Below are positions 11,401 to 24,173 of a stretch of DNA of 64,000 bases, one piece after another. The translations under genes were made by a program, and so were the position numbers. Where the stretch lies: NCBI GenBank assembly GCA_017139535.1, contig WOUO01000008.1, forward strand, positions 1-64,000, written 5' to 3'. The stretch comes from Trichocladium uniseriatum. Lineage: Eukaryota > Ascomycota > Sordariomycetes > Sordariales > Chaetomiaceae. A model generated the notes under the pieces. That model was not told the origin of the DNA. It did not search any database and saw only the letters and a program-made list of their open reading frames with translations. Every line of letters begins with the position of its first letter. Positions within the stretch are counted from its first letter, which is position 1.

Positions 11401-13414
11401 CAACTAGCACCTACCCCGACCGCGTCACACCACCCACTCATAGCCGTTCGCATCGGCCGTCTCTTAAGGCGCCGGCCTCAGACAGGCACGTCGTGGGGTA
11501 AGGTCAGGTAGGTCGGCAGAGACTAACATCTGTGGTTCTGCCTCTCCTGCCCACCACGAGAAACGAGAGAGCAGTTTGACCAGCTCGTCTACGTATTCGT
11601 AGTGCCGCTCCCAAGGCCACCCAAGCTGCCCGCGGTATCGCGCGGAGATCTGGGGCAGGGCGAAAATAGGACGGCCCCAGGATGCGAGCCGGATCGCCGA
11701 TGCCAAAACAAAGCCCGATGCTCGATGCGCTGTCTCCAAACATGCTCGACCTTGATCTTCGCTGCGCCGCCGGGACTGGCCTTGGCTCAAAACGTCGACT
11801 TCCGCAACCGCAACACCACAGATCTTGAAAAAAATGTCTGCCGGATTTGCGGTGCAGCAATCGCCGGTGTGGCATGCCCAGTTGGCTGCTCGACCGGTTT
11901 TGCTGTGCCGTACGAGTAACGGTATCTCTCGCCTTCGGTCCGTGAACGCGAGGCCGTGTTGCCAGGCCTGTGTTTCTTGGGCTTGATGTGCTGCTTCATC
12001 GCCTGGTTTGTTACTTGGGATTTCTCTTCAGCGCCCAAGTTTTCTTTCTCCACGTTACCACTTCAGGCTCTCGGGCAGAGGTCAGAGATGAGACAAGCCA
12101 CCTCCTCGGTACCCCCCACACGGCCCAGTTCCCGCTTCAGCCTCCGGCCGAGTCCCATCCAGGTTTAGCCCTTCTTCTCCTCACCCCCCTTTCGTCTCGT
12201 CCGGGTGGATGATACCAGGTGTCAGATGTCTGTTCCTGAACCGACAACATCGATTCTTTCCTTTCTCTGTCTCTTCTATTTTGGCCGCCTCAGATCTCAG
12301 ATCCCCTGTCCTTACATCCCTGACCTGTTTGACCCTCCCTGGTCTCCCCCCCCAGGTTGGGTTCGGATCTTAGGCACCTGGCAAGTAGCCCTGCCGTCCA
12401 GTGTTTTGTCCGGGGTCCCCTCTGTGCCTCGTTCGCCCGCCGTGGCATCCCAACGTCCGACCGCCCCGTCATCACTGGAGTCTAGACAGATGCACCCCTG
12501 TCAACCCTGTCGACCCTTGCCAGCTCATCCCAACCCTCCCCTTCGTGATCCTTGCAGCTCGTCCCCTGGGACCCGGGCCCCGCAGATTCTCGCACATCAC
12601 CTGTCCTTGACCTCAACAGACGAGAGGTCAGGTTTGGGGTAGCAAATCCGGCTTGGCTCCTACCGGTGTTCCGACCTCGACCGTGCTGAACTTCACACTA
12701 CGTAGGCCCCTCCGTTATGTCCCCGCAGTCTGACGGCGCTTCCTCTCTTATACCCCTAGCGTCCTACGCCGCCCCGGCGCCCAGGCCTCCGTCTGCTCCC
12801 TTCCCCGTCCCAACCGTCCACACTGGTTGTTCATCCGGTTCCAAGTCGCTCCTTTTGGCAAATTTCATTATCGCCTCCGAGGTATCAGCGTCCAGTCTCT
12901 AATATACCAAAAAGCGGCACTCCTTCCTGTCCCACTCGGACCGAGGCTCGTGTGGACCGTACTGCTTGAGCAGCTGGCCCTCGTCCGACTCACCACATTC
13001 CTTTTTCCGACACCCGAGGCCTCGACTGTCGCTCCTTGGCTCGCTCCTCCAGCTATCAACATTCGCCGCATTCATTCAATCCAAGACGCTTAGACCCTCT
13101 TTACCTATTATAACATCCACAGTATACTCCCACAACAACGCGGCCCACCGTGCCTCCTCATCCCGATCCATTCGACCTGATCTAATGCTCCGGGCCTTGC
13201 CATTGCGCGTCTTATAACATCCCGGTAAGTCGGACAGCGGCCTGCTGGAGTCTCATGACACACGACACGCTTGCACCGTGGATCCCTGAGCGTGCCCCTC
13301 AACCACCTAGGCTCGTTTCCATCCGGGATTCATGCTAACCTCTCCCAAAGTCTCACCCCTCGTTTTGATCAATAATAGGTCAAACACCCTCTCTTTTGCC
13401 TAGATTACACGGCT
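8421..13414 (+). other. 5.0-kb gene-free spacer upstream of the Rua1-type regulator
   Basis: No coding region with domain or family resemblance was found on either strand. The part from about 8600 to 9000 is AT-richer and could be a degenerate repeat, but no terminal repeats are visible. From about 12000 to 13414 the + strand is pyrimidine-rich, the look of a long fungal 5' leader. A strong donor GTAAGT at 13225 and an acceptor ATAATAG ending at 13378, with GCTAAC between, suggest a 154-nt intron in the leader of the next gene. Confidence 0.4.
13225..13378 (+). other. Possible 5' leader intron of the Rua1-type gene
   Basis: GTAAGTCGG donor at 13225, a CTAAC branch-like element near 13335 and acceptor AATAATAG at 13371-13378. 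It would end 36 bases before the chosen ATG. The branch to acceptor distance (about 40) is rather long, so confidence is limited. Confidence 0.35.
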
Positions 13415-15700
13415 ATGGACCCAAACCAAGGCCATCTGTAAGTCGTTCCCGATAGCTTACCGCGCCATTAACCTAGGAACACAGCACTTACGTGTAAATA
13501 TAGGCGGCATCAAGTTCAAATACCTTCCTTCACCTTTCAGGAACCCTGCAACCGGTTCAGAGGGACCGCCCCGTTACCCAATCCTAATTCGATGAACACC
13601 ATGAACGGAACCACGATGTCGAGCAAGACAGAGTCGATGACGGCGCCTCAAGGGCCCTGGACGGCGCCGGGTTCTCAGGGCATGAGGCCAAGACCTGCCA
13701 CCATTCACGAGGGCTTCTCATTTTGTGTCGGCGGGGGATTCGAAGTTGTGCCGGCGTGGGATCCTCCTTCGATGCAGATGCAGCAACCGCTAAGCGACAC
13801 CATGTCGTCCCGGCCCATCTCAGCTCATCACGACTACTACCCCGTCACCACCATGGAGAACAGTGAGTACCTCGACCGGCGTTGGGCCATCGAGGAGCTA
13901 ACAGACTTGTCAGGCACGTGGGTGCAAAAGCCGTGCGACGGCGGCCTCGACATGCCTGGACTGGACCCCGAGTTAACCATAGGGCAAGCGTACACGACCG
14001 AGGAGGCGATTCCGATCCTCGATTTGAAGTACTCTGGTCCTCCCATGGATGGTAGCCAGTTGGCGTTTGATGGAGGAGTGAACACACGGAGGATGTCTGG
14101 GTCGTCCTTCACCGTATCAACCGGCAACCTCTCAGAGGTGACGTCGTACGAAGACTTCTCGACAGCGCTCTCGGATGCGCCGTCGCTCACTTCCGACTAC
14201 CCACCGCTATCCAACAGGAACTCGATGATATCGTCAACCCACTTGTCCCCTGTCGCGTCGCCGAGAATGACGCCCCAAAGTCGGTCTGAGCTGGTACGGA
14301 CGCAAAGTAGGGGGAGGGCTTCGCCATCACCGCGCCTAGGGGTGCGCGCGGCGCCATATTCGATCGAGAGTGCTAGGAACAAGAGGTGGTCTACTGGGTC
14401 CTACGGCCCGAATTCGAGCCGGCGACCGTCCCCATTTGTTTACCACCACCCACACGATGCCTTCAACGCGCACGCCCGGCTGTCATCGCGCCACTCTTCG
14501 CCCACAACCGCGCACGGCCAGCTGCCTCTGAATTTTGGCAACCTCCAAGCAGCGCAGCAGCACCACCCTTACCTCCTGAGCAATGCGCCGGCATTCCATC
14601 ACAATAGCATGCTCTTACCGTCCCAGTTGCCGTCGCACGCCTTCCACCCAGAGTCGCACCCCCCTCAAATGATGCCCCATGGTCTCTTCCGTATGCTCCA
14701 GAGCAATGCCGATCCGCACTCGCTCCACAGTCATTACGCCGACCTCTCGGATCCGCCTGATTTGTATGCCTCGCTCCAGGAAGACCAGTTGGCGCCCCCA
14801 CCAGAAGACATGAACCCTGTGGACCCGGACCTCGTCCCACACGAGCAGGAACTTAGATTTGAGGGCGACCTGTACACACCTAAGTGGGTGCGCGGACACG
14901 GAAATAAGAGGGAAGGTTGGTGCGGTATCTGCAAACCAGGCAGGTGGCTTGTGCTCAAAAACTCGGCTTACTGGTATGACAAGAGCTTCACACACGGCAT
15001 CAGCGCGGCAACGGGCAGCCCGTTCCAGGAGCCGCAGGAGACTCGGCGCATGGATGGGAATCCGGACGTGTGGGAAGGGCTGTGCGGCAGCTGTAACGAC
15101 TGGATTGCGCTAGTAAGCAGCAAGAAGAAGGGAACGACGTGGTTCAGGCACGCATACAAGGTAATCTAGTCATTAATTCCCTCCTTTTTCACCTCTCCGA
15201 CTAACCGCTGCCAGTGCCACACCCACCCAAAGATCAAGGACGCGCCAAAGCGTAGGAGGGAGAACAGTAACACGCGCGCAGTGACAGCAACAAACGCGAC
15301 GAAGCCAAGGGTCGAGCCGCTCACGCCCCAGATGACGCCAGCTATCTCGGCAACCAACACGCCGACTCCAACCAAGGCTCAGGCTCCGGCTCAGGCACAG
15401 ATGCAGACCCATGTCCAGTCTTCTCTGCAAACCCCAGCGCAGCAGCAGCAGCAACAACAACAGCAACCGCCATACAAGCAACTGCCTCCCACGCCATCAC
15501 GCCGGCCGCCACCACTACAGCTGCAACTTCCGCCAATGCCCCAACACCAACACACAGCAGCCCAACAGCCCCGGTCCATGCCCTCGGAGATACACAGCCA
15601 GATAGCAGCATCGGTGCCTCAAGAGCCACCACCCAGAGCGGCTGTCATGAGCCCGGTTGGCACTGTTAGTGCCGTCGGCAGCTTTTCCAACATGATTTGA
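13415..15700 (+). CDS. Rua1 C-terminal domain protein (putative transcription regulator)
   Basis: Carries the domain named for Ustilago Rua1 (PF14616/DUF4451), a fungal nuclear regulator type. Exons are 13415-13437, 13504-15160 and 15215-15700 (introns 66 and 54 nt), giving 721 residues. The first exon encodes only MDPNQGHL, and its splice keeps the frame into the second. The long middle is Ser/Pro/His-rich and disordered. The domain spans about residues 457-570 and shows GDLYTPKWVRGHG, EGWCGICKPGRW, FWYDK-like YWYDKSFTHGI, GLCGSCNDW and, across the last splice, FRHAYKCHTHPKIKDAPKRR; the Cys/His pairs suggest zinc binding. The tail holds a run of nine Gln (about 15439-15466). An ATG at 13592 would give a shorter protein starting MNTMNG. 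DNA target is unknown; the 5.0-kb upstream spacer suggests complex control. Confidence 0.88.
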
Positions 15701-18700
15701 TTTCATCTCTTTCAAGTTATCTTCTAGACTGAAACAGACTTTCGTTTCTAATGTTGTTATGACGGGGTTACCAAACTATTTCTCAATCCATGTTCAATAT
15801 CCGGTGACAGAACCCCTGGTGGGACAAGGGGGAAGGGTTTATAGACTGGCCATGGGATGTAGGGCAGGGGGGAAAATGGTAGGGGTGAAATGGTTGTGGA
15901 TGGGAATGGCGATTTTTGTTTTTGTTTCTTTCGAATTTATCTCTTCTGACCCCTTTTCTACTTTGGTACGAAGTATGCCGGAGTAGTTCATTTATTCCAA
16001 CCAAATTGACCCCCGATGTGGACAGGCATCAACTGCTTTTCCCGTCACCTTGCTTTCCTTTCGGATTATTTGATCTTGTTTTATTTCAGTACTATTTCCC
16101 ATATTTCTATTTCCCTTTCCGGTTCGTCATGTTTTCCGTCTCTGAGCTGGCTGGCACGCTCTTGCTCATGACTTGGCTTCATTTCTCCCCACTCCTTTCA
16201 CAAGTTGATCGTTAACTTATTTAGTGGATGTGTGTCTGGTTGCTAAGTAGATAGAGACCTAAGGAAGGTTTTGTTGATACCCCGAGGCAATTGGAGGAAG
16301 GGGGCATTGGGGTTTCCATGATGTACGGTTTAAGGAGGAAAAAGCAAAACATCGCTGTTTAGGTACTAGGTATCTAGTTATGGGAACTAGAATGTGAAGA
16401 TTTTTGAATGGGTTTTATCATGGATAGAGTGATGGCCTTGTTCATATGTCTGTTATGTTTACCTATCTGTGTGTCGAAGACGGAGCATTGGTCCGAGAAG
16501 TTGCTGCTAGAATTACTCGACGCCAGGGCAAGAAAGAAAGGACCACTTGGCACTAATGACCCGCAGCCTGATACTTTCGGTTGCTCGGGACTGGGAAAAC
16601 AAGGCCCGTTTCGTAAAGTCAATAGATTGTTGACGAGGGCAGCCGTCCATTTCAAGGGAAACCCAGCTCAACAGGCAGTCAATGACGAGGGCGTCGGCAG
16701 TTGCACGCCTCAGTTGAGGTGATCTTTCTCGTCGTCATTGAATGACGTGGACAGCCCGCCACTTTCGAAAAGATGAAACCACGCCTCCATGCGTCGGAGC
16801 TGCTCAGGGGTGTCCCAATCAAACCTTGTGGCTGGCCGGGCAACGCGGCGTTTCTGGGTGAGGGAAAAAGATTGACTCGGATGTTCGCGTCTCTGCCCTA
16901 AAATGGAGTCACCCAGCAGGGATGTTTAAGTGCTTGCAGCTTCAGCTGGCCTCGGCCCGAGTAGCGGACCTTGACGGGCAGTTCCACCTTAGCTTGTCTG
17001 AAAGCTCCACCGCTTCTTTCCGAGAACCAACTGTCACGGGGCCAGCCAGGGCTTCGTTGAGATCCGGCGCGAAGTTCTCGATCCATTGATAACCAGAGAT
17101 AACAGAACTTTTGCTAGTTCTGATGGAAGAAAAGCTCAAGCTGACAACTGGAGAAACCCGAAGAGTCAGTGGGGCAGATGGCGGCTTAAGCCCTGATTGG
17201 TCTGGATTTGAACATTCTTCCCCAGTCGTTGTGGGGATAAGCGAGGAATCTCGAACATGGGCAGTGTCAAACCGTCAAACACACAAGTCTTGTGTCTTCT
17301 TCAAATTCCGTTGAACTGACCTTGGTCACACGGCGGCGGTAAACCATACTTTCGGATCAGCTGGAGGCGGTTGCTTGTCAAAAATATCTCTCGACTCTCG
17401 GTTCTTGATTCTCGGCGCTTCTAAGCTTCTTGTGTCGCGTTAACGCAGGAACCCAGCTCAACCCAGCAACAGCCCCGGATCGACTGTGCAGGACACAGCA
17501 TAGTCAACTGATGACTTTGACTTTGGACCGAGAATCCAATCTCACTCCTGCAACCTGTATTGGCTCCCCTGAGGAGCTGCAGAGCGGCGTCAGCTTCTTG
17601 GCCCACTCTGAAGTTATGCCGTCCGCTGACAGCGCCGAGATTTGAATGCAGGTCCGAATTGTTCGACGAATTAAGTGAAGTGCGCAGGAGAGCGCGGCAC
17701 AGCCAGTTGTGGATTCTAGAATACAGAGACACCTCGAGTTATCGTGGAAGCACCCGTGGAAGCGATGGCAAATGTTTCGGGGAAGGTAGGTGACCTGCTG
17801 AAATTCGAAATGATAAGAGGTGACAGCTGGCAACTGAACGAACAAGCTCGACTCGGACTTCCAAGTTCAAGTTGTTCAGGGTTGCAGCCCCACATATTCC
17901 TATCCCGAGTTGACAATTGGTTGATGTTCGAATTCACAGCTTCCAAGGTTCCTTCCCAGTCTTCCAATTCACAACCCGGGCTTGTTACGAATTACTTCGA
18001 GGTCGCTGCCTTGCATTCCATTGCTGCCAACAGGGACTCTGACTCACTCACAATGCCTGTCTCCGTTACTGCCCCCTGTGCAACGACCCAGCTTGGGTGT
18101 CTTGCTTCGAAAGATCGGAGCAACACATGCAGGTCTGGACTGACCGATTAGGTGCCATGGGCCTGATCCCAGACAGATCGCCCATTTTTGGACAGAGACA
18201 CGTCCAACATCACCAACACACTCGCATTCACATCCGACATGCAATCTCCCCGCTGCGATGCAACCATATCGTCCCCGCCATTGGCTTCCGCACCCAGCCA
18301 GGGCGGAACAGGTCTTGGACCCGATCTGCCGGCGAGACGACTGCCTAAAACGGGCCATTCCGGGGGTAGAGCTGTGGAGCAGCTGGAGTTCAATTCCCAT
18401 CCCGCCGCTGAGCACATGGTCGGCGAATAATTTCAGTGGCATTCCTGAATCCTTAGTGCACCTCGAGTCGACCTCGGCCGGTGATCTCATTCACAACCAT
18501 CTCGACAGGCGGCAACCTCGACCACAGGGCCCTCGGTCGGCGCTTTGAATTGCACGCCCCCGTCTGACCAGCAAGCCGATCGCTTCCGCCCTGCCTGAGC
18601 GTCGAGCTCTCTGGTCCACTTCCCACCGCCGGTGCACCCCCACCTGCTCGAACACAGCAGGCCACCAGCCACCAGCACCAACCGCCCGCAACGAGCTCCG

Positions 18701-19487
18701 TTAACCGCCCCTTCGGCCAAGGAGACCTTGCACAGCACTTGACGACGACAAAAACAGGTCTCGTGCTGCAATCTGGTGCCCTGATTGCCGCCGGTCCCAA
18801 GTTTCAGAGTTCGTCCCAACATCTTCACTGTCAGTGGCCAAGGAACAGAAACAAGCTGCACGTCAAAAGCCTCTTGTTTTGCTCAACGCTCCACCGTGCA
18901 GACAGGCACTTCCCGTCTATCCTGCATGCATACTCCGCCATTTGGCATCCGCAGGGAACAACTGTGCCGCTTCCAGAGCATCCGGTTGCCAGTTCCCCCG
19001 GCGCAGACTTGATTGTACCACACAATCAAGCAACTTTTTTTCTGTATCCCCAGGAATTGGGACGTTCTCTACCGCTCCAGAATCCCTCGCCAGCTTTCCG
19101 CAGCTACATGCGATCATCCCTTGACGACTTGACGAATTCCGCCGTCTTTCCATGCCCCGCCCTGTATCCAGGTCCGTTGAAGAGCTCCGCACCACTCCCA
19201 TCCCTGGCCCCGCCCAAAAATGCCCTTCACTAACGCTTTGTCGCCTCTTAGGTTCGCATTGACTACCGCTCCGGAACGAATGTCGACGACCATTGGGTAG
19301 CGAATATAGATTGTAACGCGGAAGAACATCGCGCTCCAGTCCGGAAAAAAAAACGTCCCCGGCCTCCGCCATCGGCATCGGTTGTCGAGTGTGTCCCGGA
19401 ACGTGTAGACTGTTTCGGCTTATCTGCGCCGCTTGCTCTGTCATGCCGTGGCTGGAGATATATGTTTGAGACGAAATCGAATCTGCT
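15701..19487 (+). other. 3.8-kb gene-free spacer upstream of the PHD gene
   Basis: Holds the 3' region of the Rua1-type gene and the upstream region of the PHD gene. Reading both strands I found no frame with recognisable domains. The segment 18450-19480 is C/T-rich on the + strand and may be a long 5' leader. No tRNA, transposon end or tandem repeat was seen. Confidence 0.4.
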
Positions 19488-22022
19488 ATGAGCGCAGAGC
19501 CGCCGTCTTCCAGGTTCGCTCGTCCCAAGCCCCTGGCCCAATGCGTCCCGCACTATCGAAACTTCCCCGAGTATCGCTGGCCCTGCTGACAGCCTAGTTC
19601 CCACAGTTTTGGTGATCCAAACGCCCCGCCTCCCACGCCTAAACGGACGCCGACATCCACAGTCTTGCCGAGTCCCGTCTTCGAGACACCCAAGAACAAT
19701 CGGGGCCGCTTCGACGAATCGAGTGGGTGCACACCTCGTTTTGCCGAAGAGTATTCCGTCTTCAACGCAACCCCCGGAAACCTCAGGGGCGGTCACAATT
19801 CCTTTTCCGATTTTGGTCCCGCAACCCCGTATTCCTCTGGCACAGGCCATAAGCGGCCGTTGTCAACCGACGGAACCCCGTCCGGGCTTGCAATACAAGC
19901 GAACGGCTTCTCACCGAACCCGGGCCTGCCATTGCCCCCTGTCGAGTCCTCCAAGATATTGCGGTCGTCACCGGCTCCTCTGCGGACCCCGACCTTGGAC
20001 CGATCAGTCGCTGTCGAACAACTTCCAGGATCTGCCGAGAGATCTGTGAAAAAGTCGCGCCGCAACACGATTGTGGAGGAGCCGCAAGGGCAAACCGCAA
20101 CCCCTCCCGCTTCCGCCCGCAAGGGTGAACGCAAGCTTGCGCCCAAGCTTGACATTAGCGCCATGCAAAATGACCAGGATTTCGAGCGGCAGTCGCACTT
20201 TCTGGCGACTACGCAGCAGCAGGGCATGGGCAACTTTGTGACGACCCAGGGTGATATGTTTGGCTATCCTTTGTCGGCTCCTGCTACTGCGCCGTCATAT
20301 GGAGCCCAGAGATCCTTCTGGGACCCCGACCCTAGCCTCGCTGGCATGGACATTGATTTCGGTGCCAACAGCGGGAATGTCTTTCAGCCTCCAACTCCCC
20401 ACCATGCTCCGGGACCAGTGGATTGGACAAGGACCAACCACATGTTGCAAGCCCAGGGCGGTATCGCCGGTCATGGAGATGGCCATGTCTCCACCGGTGG
20501 TAATTCATCTGCTCTTGCCTCTCAAACGGCACCGATGCTCGTGACTTCGTCAGCGGATCATACCCTGTTCGCTGCTAGCTACCCGACCCCAGTTGATGAC
20601 CCCTTCGGGATGAGTAATAGCGGCGGCGCGGTGAACCCGGGGCTTCTTTTCAGCCGGCCACAGTCGGCGAGCATGGACGCGGCTTCGTTTAGCCAGTCCA
20701 TGCAAGCACCAAGCGCACCAGGCCCGCCGGTGGACCAGAACAACCAGACACAGAGCCGAGGGCCGTCGACTGGGAAAGCCACTGGGCGCGGCGAGTTGCG
20801 CCGTTCGGCCAGCGCAAAGGACGCGACTCCTCGGAAGCAGGATCGGACTTTGGCGAGCTCCCCGACCAAGGCCTCGGGCCGTCCTAGCGTCGGTCGCAGC
20901 TTCAGTGAGAATAGGGGGAAGAAAACGATAGGACGGCCCTCTCTACCCACGCTCGCGCCGGCTCCTCGGCCGCAGTCTCAGTTAGTAAACAACGCCGGTG
21001 TCAATGCCAACCGGCCCATCATATCACAGCCCCAGCGACCCAGCAGCGGCCGGTTGTCGCCGACCAAGCATAGCCAGAATCACCACCACCATCGCTTGTC
21101 GAGTCTGAGCTCAATCCCCGAAACATCGGGCCCGCAAATGCGAACGCAGGCGAAGTTCACCATTGATGCCAACGGGCGCGCCCGGGTAGAGACGACTGTG
21201 ATTGTAGTTGATGAGCCTCCGCCGAGTGTTGGCAAACGGCACAGTTCGTATTCGGTAACGTCTCGCCAACACTGGGATTCGTCGGATGACGACTCGTCGT
21301 CGACGGACGATGAGCCCATCATCATTCCCAGCCGGAATACGTCATTTGCGCTCCCGGACCCCCAGAAACCGACAACCACTCATCCCTTCCACAACCCGCA
21401 ACGCAGCGTGAGCGAGCGTAGCACCACGTCATACACGAGCTTTCAAGGGCCATCCCAGGAGGGCGGAGACAGCGATGGAGAGACGGTGGTGAACGATATC
21501 ACACCAACGCGCAAGGCCTCGTTGCCCGGCGACGCTGCCAGCGAGCTGCGGAAGCTGCGTGAGACACGGCAGAGACAGTGGTCTAGCTCGAAGCCAAAGA
21601 GATATTCCTCGAGCCACTACCCCGGGCACCCGGCGACGTCGCCGACGACTCTGAGCGAAACCAGCCTGCCGACGCCGACAACCGATTCGAGGCGGCGCGG
21701 CGTCCGCTGTGTCTGCAACCGAAACGAGGCCAGCCGGAATGACTTGCTAGTTCAATGGTGGGTATCCAAAAGACTGTCCCTGTGCTTGGTGGTATGCTGA
21801 CTGAAGGGTATTAGTGAATCATGCGAGATGTATGTGCACGGGCAGTGCGTTAGCATTTCACAGCGGACGATGCCGTCGATATATATCTGCGCTTTTTGCT
21901 CCAACACCCCTAACGTACGGGCTGGAAGAAACCGAGACAACGGGCGCATGCCGGGATCCGTTGGGCCTCCGGGCTCGGCCACATCGCCGTTGGCACACAA
22001 GTCTCTGAAGTCGTTCCGTTGA
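19488..22022 (+). CDS. PHD-finger protein
   Basis: Exons are 19488-19513, 19607-21757 and 21815-22022 (introns 93 and 57 nt), giving 794 residues. The N-terminus starts MSAEPPSSSFGDPN after splicing. Most of the protein is Ser/Pro/Thr-rich and probably disordered, with several SP and TP sites suited to kinase control and basic KKSRR and KPKR patches. The C-terminus (about 708-760) holds a complete C4HC3 PHD finger: CVCN, then QCESCEMYVHGQC and CAFC. The third zinc ligand is created by the last splice, TG joined to T. PHD fingers read histone H3 tails, so a chromatin role is likely; the exact orthologue is not recognised. Without the second splice the frame runs into a short false tail and the finger is lost. 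Confidence 0.87.
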
Positions 22023-22643
22023 TTTTGGACGGGCGTTCTACTGCCTGGGGGGTATCTCACGACCTTTACGACCATTATGCGCTGGGTACATGACGAGGAT
22101 GCGCCTGTTTGAATACATTACTTGGGCATGAGCTTTTGACGATAAATACAGGAAAATGTTCAAGCGAGACGAAGACCGGCAACGGCGACCTCGGCAGCGA
22201 GCTGCTGATATGATACCCGAATTACATAGTTTGAATGAATGATATGAGCATTAAAAGCAAGTTCTACCACGACGAGTATTTTCGGCATCTCGCGGTTGAC
22301 GGCGGCTGGTCAACCGGGACGAACCGAGTCCCGGGGCTCCGGAATGTGGACACCCGAGACCGAGCTCGCTCCATCCCCTTGCGCCGACTTCGGACAGCGG
22401 GGTTCGCTGCATGTGAGGTCAAGGCAGCGAAACGCGGGGCTGATTCTGCTTTGCCCAATCGCCCGATTGTTGTCAACTTGTCATTGAAAAGCTCGGGTTG
22501 TTCTTGTTTTCTTTTTTCCCCTTGTGGTTTTCTTACTTTGGTCAAATCGAAACATCATCGGGCTGTCAATTCGTTCTCCATTGCCCCTCCTCCGTCTACT
22601 CCACCGTTTTACACGAGAACCGAGAACCGAGAAACGAGCAAAC
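22023..22643 (+). promoter_or_regulatory. Upstream region of leu1
   Basis: Contains the 3' side of the PHD gene and 621 bases before leu1. A dyad CCGGGGCTCCGG at 22331-22342 resembles a Leu3-type site but its spacer does not match the consensus. The last 100 bases are pyrimidine-rich with GAGAACCGAGAA-type repeats just before the ATG. No gene is seen. Confidence 0.4.
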
Positions 22644-24173
22644 ATGGCGACGCACAACATTGTTGTCTTTGGCGGTGACCACTGCGGTCCCGAGGTGTGT
22701 TTGTCCCACGGGCAGGCGGGCAGGAAGAAACAACGTTTGGTGGCTAACATGCTTTTCTTCTAGGTTGTGGCCGAGGCCATCAAGGTGCGTTGGACAAAAG
22801 CGACAAAATTGGGCTGGAGCGAAGCCGTCCATGACAAACAGACCAGGAGCTTACCTATCTGCGTGATTCCAGGTCCTCAAGGCCATTGAAACCCACAGCC
22901 CGTCGGCCGGCAAGTTCAATCTGCAGGAGCATCTCCTGGGTGGTGTGAGTACTTTTTTCCTCTTCTCCGTTTGACTCCGTCGTGTCGCCGCTTTCGCTGC
23001 CGACAATTGAGCTCCGGAGCTACCCCCCGGTCGGTCGGTGGATCAGGGGAAACCCCCTGTGGATCCATCCGACCAGACGTGTCACCGTAACCTTTGCTCG
23101 GGTGATCTAACAGCGAGCTTGTACAGGCCTCGATCAAAGTGCACAACGACCCCCTGACGGAGGAGGCCCTCGATGCAGCCAAGTCGGCCGACGCCGTTCT
23201 GCTCGGCGCCATCGGCGGGCCCGAGTGGGGTCCCTCGTCCCCCGTCCGCCCGGAGCAGGGCATCCTGAAGCTGCGCAAGGAGCTGGGCACCTACGGCAAC
23301 CTGCGCCCCTGCAGCTTCGCCTCGGACTCGCTGGTCGACAGCTCGCCGCTCAAGGCCGAGGTCTGCCGCGGCACCGACTTTGTCGTGGTGCGCGAGCTGA
23401 CGGGCGGCATCTACTTTGGCGACCGCACCGAGGACGACGGCTCCGGCTTCGCCCTCGACACGGAGCCCTACAGCCGCCCCGAGATTGAGCGCATCGCCCG
23501 CCTCGGCGGCTTCCTCGCCCTGGCCAATGACCCGCCCTCCAAGGTCTGGAGTCTGGACAAGGCCAACGTGCTGGCCACCAGCCGCCTGTGGCGCAAGGTC
23601 GTAAACGAGGTCTTTGCCAAGGAGTTCCCCCAGCTCGAGATCAACCACCAGCTCATTGACAGCGCCGCCATGCTCATGGTCAAGAACCCGCGCGCCCTGA
23701 ACGGCGTCGTCATTACCAGCAACCTGTTTGGCGACATCATCAGCGACGAGGCGTCGGTCATCCCGGGGAGCATCGGCCTGCTGCCCAGCGCCAGCTTGGG
23801 CGGCATCCCGGATGGCAAGAGCAAGTGCAATGGCATTTACGAGCCGATTCACGGTGAGTCTCTTTTTCTTTGTGTCTACTACACTTATTTCTTCTACAAA
23901 AAGAAGAAGAAAGAAAGAATCTGGCTGACACATCCAGGCTCTGCCCCCGACATCTCGGGCAAGGGCATCGTCAACCCCATCGGCACCATCCTCTCGGTCG
24001 CCATGATGCTGCGCTACTCGCTCAACCTGCCCAAGGAGGCGGCCGCCGTCGAGGCCGCCGTCAAGCTGGCCATTGACAGTGGCGTGCGCACCGGCGACCT
24101 GGGCGGCAAGGCCGGCACTGCCGAGATGGGCGATGCGGTTGTCGCGCAGCTGGTCAAGCTTCTCAAGGCTTGA
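22644..24173 (+). CDS. leu1: 3-isopropylmalate dehydrogenase (leucine biosynthesis)
   Basis: Oxidatively decarboxylates 3-isopropylmalate with NAD in leucine biosynthesis. Exons are 22644-22694, 22764-22784, 22873-22944, 23127-23853 and 23938-24173, giving 368 residues, the usual fungal length. Introns are 69, 88, 182 and 84 nt; the second exon has only 21 bases (VVAEAIK). The N-terminus reads MATHNIVVFGGDHCGPE. Family motifs include LLGAIGGPEWG, the substrate-binding Arg region around RPEQGILKLRKELGTYGN, VVRELTGGIYFG, and the NAD-binding YEPIHGSAPDISGKG, which exists only after removal of intron 4. Intron 4 has no stop codon and a length divisible by three, so retention would insert 28 residues in that motif. 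The orthologue is Neurospora leu-1 / yeast LEU2. A 413-codon antisense frame is a shadow of its GC-rich codons. Confidence 0.97.

Noticed and set aside
22331..22342. Leu3-like dyad CCGGGGCTCCGG upstream of leu1
   Set aside because: The Leu3 consensus needs CCG and CGG separated by four bases; here the spacer is six, so it was not called as a site.
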